Shown one piece after another: positions 58,570 through 64,000 of a stretch of DNA of 64,000 nt. The position numbers and the translations under genes are program-made. This DNA is from Hevea brasiliensis. Lineage: Eukaryota > Streptophyta > Magnoliopsida > Malpighiales > Euphorbiaceae. The stretch spans positions 7,757,278 through 7,821,277 of the forward strand of contig NC_079496.1 of assembly GCF_030052815.1 (NCBI RefSeq). Reading direction: 5' to 3'. Under the pieces are notes generated by a model. It was not told where the DNA came from. It saw nothing but the letters and a program-made list of their open reading frames with translations, and searched no databases. Position 1 is the first letter of the stretch. Every line of letters begins with the position of its first letter.

Positions 58570-60711
58570 ATGAGACTTAAGAATTGGATGAAAAAGTGGG
58601 GAGTTGGCGCTGGGGAGAGATTGTGGAAGATGATGAAGTGTATTCGTTCGGGGGAGCAGTTAAGAGTAGATGACATGGTTGCTTCATCGGAGTCCTTGGC
58701 AACTAGGGACTACTCAGCGAGTGGTTATTCCTCTCGAGCTGGTGAGATAGATACAAAGATTGATAATAGCAACATTGAGGAAGCAGAGTCATCTCTTCGC
58801 GAGAGTGGTTATCTCAACTATGAGGTCAGTACTTTTTTCTTCTCCCTTTAAATTTTGTTTTTCTATTGCATATTGATTGCTATGAGTAAATGTTAACCAG
58901 GTGAAAGAATTATGGCTTCTGTGTCATATGTGAATTTAATGGTAACTTTTGTGGTGATGGCTGCCACTTGAATGAATCTATCATATTGAAGATGCAAGCA
59001 TTAATGGATTATATCATTTTCTTGACAGTGGATGGAAATGCTGTAATTGGAAAAAAGTTTTGACAAAACTCTTTTGGTGTCTTAGTTATTTAGCTGTGTC
59101 CTTGCCAGGTCTGGACAACCGAATTCTTTCATGAATCATCATGTTGCAAAATGGGCCAATGGCATAACCGTTTTGAGAGTAGCAACTTCTGCTAATAAAT
59201 CAGTTTAAACAGGATGTCTGTGTACTATACCCTTTCAATTTCTTGGCATCTATGTTCTTGTGAAGAACAGCTGTCCAAAAATTGCCTACAATACTGCAGA
59301 GATGCTTACTACTAATTTTGGCAAAATCATTATCATCAAAATGTCATTGGCAAGTTGTCATTTCTGGTTAGGGTTTTATGGATGATATTTACTTCTAGCG
59401 CCTTCTTTGTTTCAATAGAGCAGCTAATAGTCATACACTGGAATAATTTCTTGTTGGGCAATTCCTTTCAATGGATCATCTAAATGATGAAAATGGTGAT
59501 AACATACTTACTGCAAAGTTGATATAGCGGTGATGCAACAGTACTGTTGGTTAAGTTTTATGGTTTGGGGTTCAATTTTGTTTCTCTTGTTTACATTAGA
59601 AATTCAGTTTTCCATGCATTTTATAACATCCTGGATGCAGCAGTTTCCTCTTGCTGGAATACTTGTAAAATATTAATTCATGTGTCACACATGTAACATG
59701 TTTATTTTCAATGCCTTTTATTGTTATTATTATTCTTTTGTTATAAAATGTTTCCACTTGACATGAAAATCAAATGTGTAACTAAGTTCTGTGTGAAATT
59801 CGGATCTCATGTTAAAATTTGTATATGGAATAAAGACTGATTTCTATAGGGTCTTTTAGAATTTCAAATCTCATTTCTATGATATCTGTTTGTTTTGCTG
59901 TTATCTTCTTGCAATAGGTGATTTAATTTACTTTAAAGAATACCTTCCAAACATGTCTCTTAGCTAAAGTGCCATCTTATTATATAGGAGGCAAGAGCAT
60001 TGTTGGGAAGGCTTGAGTATCAGAAAGGAAATATAGAAGCAGCACTTCATGTGTTTGAAGGAATCGACATTCCTGCTGTGACATCCAAGATGAAAGTCTC
60101 AATTTCTAGAAAGTGTGAACAAAACCGACGCCGTTCTCAAAGTGATGATGCCCCAACTATGTCTGTGCATGCTATTAGTTTACTTCTTGAAGCTATTTTT
60201 CTGAAAACAAAATCACTGCAGTGTCTTGGAAGGTTTAGAGGTATATTTGTCATCTTATTTTCAGTTCCCATTTTTCTTTACAGAATTATTTTTGGTTGGT
60301 GCAGTGGTATAAAATCTTGTTGCTTCCAATCATAAATGCATATATTTGAGTCTTGGGAGTCCCTGCTCAAGCAAATTTCTTCTTGCAGTTGCAGCTGCAG
60401 GATCCCCATGTTTGTTGTACCAACTGTGGGTGATGAAATTCTCGTGAAATTCACTTTGCTTGAATGCTTCAGGTTATGAGTTTGTTCAAATCTAATCAAT
60501 AAATAAATGAAAATACTTTTTCTATTAAGAAAGGTAAATATACTTGATTATGCATTTGTGATTCTAGCAATATTAGTTAAAGAATTAAAAAATGCAAACA
60601 TGAATCTTATCAAATTTTTTTGCATTATATATCAAGTAATGTAAAGTTGGTTGACTTTGATAATATTTTTTCTATACGGTACCATGATCTATTATTCTTT
60701 GAGCATGGTAA

Positions 60712-60752
<41 letters not shown>

Positions 60753-63317
60753 TCTACATTTGCATATGTGTGTGACCTGAGTTCCTGAAACACAGCCACA
60801 AAAGAAAGAAAGGAAATTACGAGTCAAAGGCTTTCTGTGGCAGCATAGTTGGTATTACCACTACTTTGTGGCTAACATTTCTTCCTCACCTGTTTGTGCA
60901 GAAGCTGCTCAATCATGTAAAGTGATTTTGGATACTGTTGAGTCTGCATTGCCAGAGGGCCTGCCTGAGAACTTTCCTACAGATCATAAACTACAAGAAA
61001 TTCTAAACAAAGCTGTTGAATTACTTCCAGAGCTGTGGATGCTTGCTGGGGCTCCACAGGAAGCTATCTTATCATACCGGCGGGCACTACTCTATCATTG
61101 GAATCTGGAGACGGAAACCACAACCAAGATTGAAAAAGATTTTGCTACTTTTCTTTTGTATAGCGGTACTGAGGCAAGCCCTCCAAATCTCCGTTTGCAG
61201 GTGGAAGGATCATTTGTGCCAAGAAACAATATAGAAGAGGCTGTTCTTTTGTTATTGATTCTGTTAAGAAAATTTGCTTACAGAAGGATTGGATGGGATC
61301 CAATGATCATTGATCACCTTTCTTTTGCCCTGTCTGTTTCTGGGGAACTAAAGGCACTATCCCATCAGATAGAAGAGTTGCTCCCTGGAACCATGGAGAG
61401 AAGAGAAAGATATTGCACTCTAGCTCTCTGTTACCATGGAGAGGGTGAGGATACGGTGGCTTTGAATCTTTTGAGGAATTTACTTAATAACAGAGAGAAT
61501 CCAGATTGCATACTTGAATTATTACTGGCTTCAAAGATTTGTGCAGAGAATATGATTTGTGTCGAAGAAGGGATGACATACACTTCCAAAGCACTTTCTG
61601 AATTGCATGGTATATGTGGCCAGATGGTAAGTGTGGCAAACTGCTTGCTGGGTCTTTTACTGTCAACTCAGTCCAGATCAGTTCCTTCTGATACTGAGAG
61701 GACTTCTAAGAAGTCTGAAGCACTTGAGGCGCTTGAAACTGCTGAGAAGATAATGAGGGAAAGAGATTCTCATATCATTTTCCATCTTAGCCTAGAAAAT
61801 GCTGAGCAGCGGAAGTTGGATATTGCACTTCATTATGCAAAGCAGCTTTTGAAACTGGAGGCTGGATCTAGTGTTAGAAGTTTCATCCTTTTAGCGCGAA
61901 TATTGTCAGCTCAAAAACGGTTTATTGATGCGGAGACAGTAATCAATGCTGCTCTAGATCAGACTGGGAAGTGGGACCAAGGAGAACTGTTACGAACCAA
62001 AGCTAAACTCCAGATTGCTCAGGGCCAGTTAAAGGATGCCATACAGACCTATACTCATCTTCTTGCTGTTGTCCAAGTTCGAACTAAAACCTTTGGTGGT
62101 GGAAAGAAGCTTCTAAAGGTATTCAGATGATTGACATGCAGATTAGGCTTGTTCTTGTAGCATTTTTAATGGATTTGAGAAATGGACAATTTGGATTTTG
62201 TGTAGTTGGCAATTCTTTTCCTGTAACAAGTGATTTTCAGTATTTTATCTTGCAACCAGTAGTCATCGGTGCATAAAAAATGGAAGTTCATTATTGATTT
62301 TAGCAATAATATTTAGAGCATCTGGAGGTTATTTTCTTGCGAATTGGGGATATATTTTAGCAACCGTGAAGGTCCATTCATTTGCTGAGGATTTTAACTC
62401 TCATGAACTTTTAATCCCTGATAATTTGAATTCATCAGTTTAAGTTTGTTGTAATCAATTGTGACACATATCATAGTTTTTTGTTGTCCTTTTAGATATC
62501 ACAATTTTTTTTTCTTTTCCATTCCAATTCGCAGAGTAGAGGAAACCATGACAGAAGATTGGAAATGGAAACATGGCATGATCTAGCTAATGTGTACACA
62601 GGTTTGTCTCAATGGTGGGATGCTGAAGTCTGTCTTACAAAATCCAAGGCTATCAGTCCTTACTCTGCTTCAAGATGGCACACCACAGGTGACTAGATGG
62701 TTCGCAGATTTTTCGTTCATGCCTTATTTCTGTCTGTGCGTATGCACACACTACGTCAACACCCAGCTGCATATGATTTTTGTGGTTATCAATTCTCTAT
62801 TGTTTGATCAGATTGAAATTTTAATTTTAGCTACTGTTCCATGAGCTCGATTGGTGACATATCTTACAGCATTGTCCTTTTAAGTATGAAATGTCATAAT
62901 TGTTTTAGGTTATTGAGATAATTTGTTATAATGAAACCAAAATGGATTTCTGCCTGATTCAATTATGTTATGGTTTTTGAAAACCTGGTGATTTTGTTAG
63001 GTTTACTCTATGAAGCAAAGGGTTTGCACCAAGATGCTCTGAAATCATTCAGAGCAGCATTAGATGTTGACCCCACTCATGTCCCAAGTTTGATATCTAC
63101 TGCTAGTGTCCTCAGACTGCTTGGTAGCCAATCGAAGCCCATTATCAGAAGCTTTCTTACTGATGCTCTTCAACTCGACAATATGAACCACTCTGCATGG
63201 TACAATCTGGGGCTGCTCTGCAAGGATGATGCCAGTGCATCAGCACTTGAGGCAGCGGAATGCTTCCAGGCTGCAGCTGTTTTGGAAGAATCTGCACCAG
63301 TTGAACCCTTCAGATGA
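58570..63317 (+). CDS. NPGR2: NPGR2-like calmodulin-binding TPR protein (NO POLLEN GERMINATION-related)
   Basis: Five coding exons, 58570-58824, 59988-60240, 60902-62118, 62535-62688 and 63001-63317, splice in frame with GT-AG borders to 731 residues, the usual size for NPG/NPGR proteins. The N-terminus has MKCIRSGEQLRVDDM, SESLATRDYSASGYSSR and EAESSLRESGYLNYEEARAL. TPR repeats follow (LGRLEYQKGNIEAALHVFEG, EAAQSCKVILDTVESALPEG, NKAVELLPELWMLAG, LALCYHGEGEDTVALNLLRN, LLYEAKGLHQDALKSFRAAL). It ends with AWYNLGLLCKD and SAPVEPFR. Family members bind calmodulin. Relatives are needed for pollen germination, and NPGR proteins act as plasma-membrane scaffold partners of a PI4-kinase complex. The short basic start (MRLKNWMKKWGVG) points to NPGR2 over NPGR1. 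No lesion is visible, so it is probably functional. Intron 2 holds a (CT)n(CA)n microsatellite. Confidence 0.93.
60712..60752. repeat. Compound (CT)n(CA)n microsatellite in NPGR2 intron 2
   Basis: About 11 CT units (60712-60734) followed by about 9 CA units (60735-60752), 150 bp before the exon 3 acceptor. Confidence 0.93.
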
Positions 63318-64000
63318 CACAAGACGTACGTTTTGTCTCTGTAAGTTCTCGTGTAGTTTTAAATTATTACTTTGAAAAGGTTATTCCATACCTAGGCATG
63401 TTGTTGAAAGTTTTGTTGGATGATACTGGAAGTGCAAAAGCGGGAAAAAGAATAGATGGGAGAAAAAGAAAGAAGTGTTATGTAGTTGTTTGCTTCACTG
63501 AAAGTCAGATCCCACTTGTTGTAATCTTTAACTTAATTAAGCTTATATTAATGAAAGAGTAAATTTATATGTATTTATTGATTACGTTGCTTTGGAGCTT
63601 ACACAATGTAGGGAAAGGGAATGGTATTATCCGATTTGATGGAGTTTTATATAATGCTATGCATATTTGTGAGAGAGAGAGACCCCTGAATTGGTAAATT
63701 ATTAAAGAAATGCTAATGAGTTCGAGTTAGTAACAACATAGATCAAAAGCTCCATGATATCACATGAGAAAATTGAATTCACAAAACTTGCAGGATGTAC
63801 CAATGGCATATTACAGGAAGAATTCAAAAGACCAATCGAAGAGCTCAAAGAAACAGAATTCCAAGTAATATTTGGGACAAATGCCTAGTCTAAGAAACTA
63901 GCATGTTAGGATGTTTATACAAACGATTATGCAGTATACAAATTGAAGCATACATCACCTTCAAAGGGGGTTATCTGTTATTTGCCATGTATTGTCTACA
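63318..64000. other. 3' flank of the NPGR2-like gene
   Basis: The first 250-300 bp are likely the 3' untranslated region; AATGAAAGAGTAAAT near 63550-63564 is a plausible polyadenylation region. The 82-codon frame at 63314-63562 overlaps the stop and looks spurious. A GA run lies at 63671-63681. From about 63720 the sequence is less AT-rich and could be the edge of a neighbouring gene's 3' end, but I see no frame to support it. Confidence 0.4.

Noticed and set aside
60868..60901. ATG at 60868 as the start of the NPGR2-like protein
   Set aside because: It lies in intron sequence upstream of the exon 3 acceptor; exons 1 and 2 supply the conserved N-terminus in frame.
1..64000. CRISPR arrays, bacterial operons or phage modules
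   Set aside because: All gene structures are plant-nuclear with introns; repeats are microsatellites, LTRs and LINEs only.

Overview
The window is nuclear DNA from a flowering plant, almost certainly a eudicot. The genes have short exons separated by GT-AG introns, and the intergenic DNA is very AT-rich with many (TA)n, (TAA)n and poly-A/T runs. Retroelements of plant type (Athila and chromovirus Ty3, TRIM, RTE, L1) make up a large share. I cannot fix the species; a relative of the Euphorbiaceae is a weak guess.

Host genes: (1) The first three coding exons of a PHO1-type SPX phosphate exporter lie at 885-2351 (-), and the gene runs off the left edge. (2) A PMP22/Mpv17-family peroxisomal membrane protein gene lies at 41378-47749 (+). 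It carries three separate lesions and an RTE LINE in its last intron, so it is probably a pseudogene. (3) A small conserved plant protein lies at 51233-51634 (-). (4) A complete five-exon NPGR2-like calmodulin-binding TPR protein lies at 58570-63317 (+). The four sit far apart and do not form a functional cluster.

Mobile DNA: a 1.35 kb block at 3984-5333 is repeated at 7304-7468 plus 16324-17475. The second copy is split by an 8,855 bp Ty3 chromovirus (7469-16323, TSD ATTTT). An 11,475 bp Athila-type Ty3 element (21178-32652, TSD AAATG) has LTRs that differ at roughly 1% of sites. It sits inside an older composite insertion bounded by 21121 and 33429 (TSD GACTA). An L1-type LINE remnant is at 38940-39890. 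An almost full-length RTE LINE is at 43548-46830 (16 bp TSD), a second RTE 3' scrap is near 47405-47590, and an L1 3' tail is near 54975-55080.

The most unusual object is the composite insertion. Once the Athila element is removed, it is about 0.83 kb of two TRIM elements (151 bp LTRs, 90 bp interior) joined by a piece of U6 snRNA, with an inverted 50 bp LTR end on its left. All of it lies within one 5 bp target-site duplication. The U6 3' end joins the TRIM sequence exactly where the tRNA primer normally sits, next to the four-base spacer CAAA. This suggests that U6 RNA replaced initiator tRNA-Met as the primer for TRIM reverse transcription. That reading is inference; the junctions themselves are visible in the sequence.
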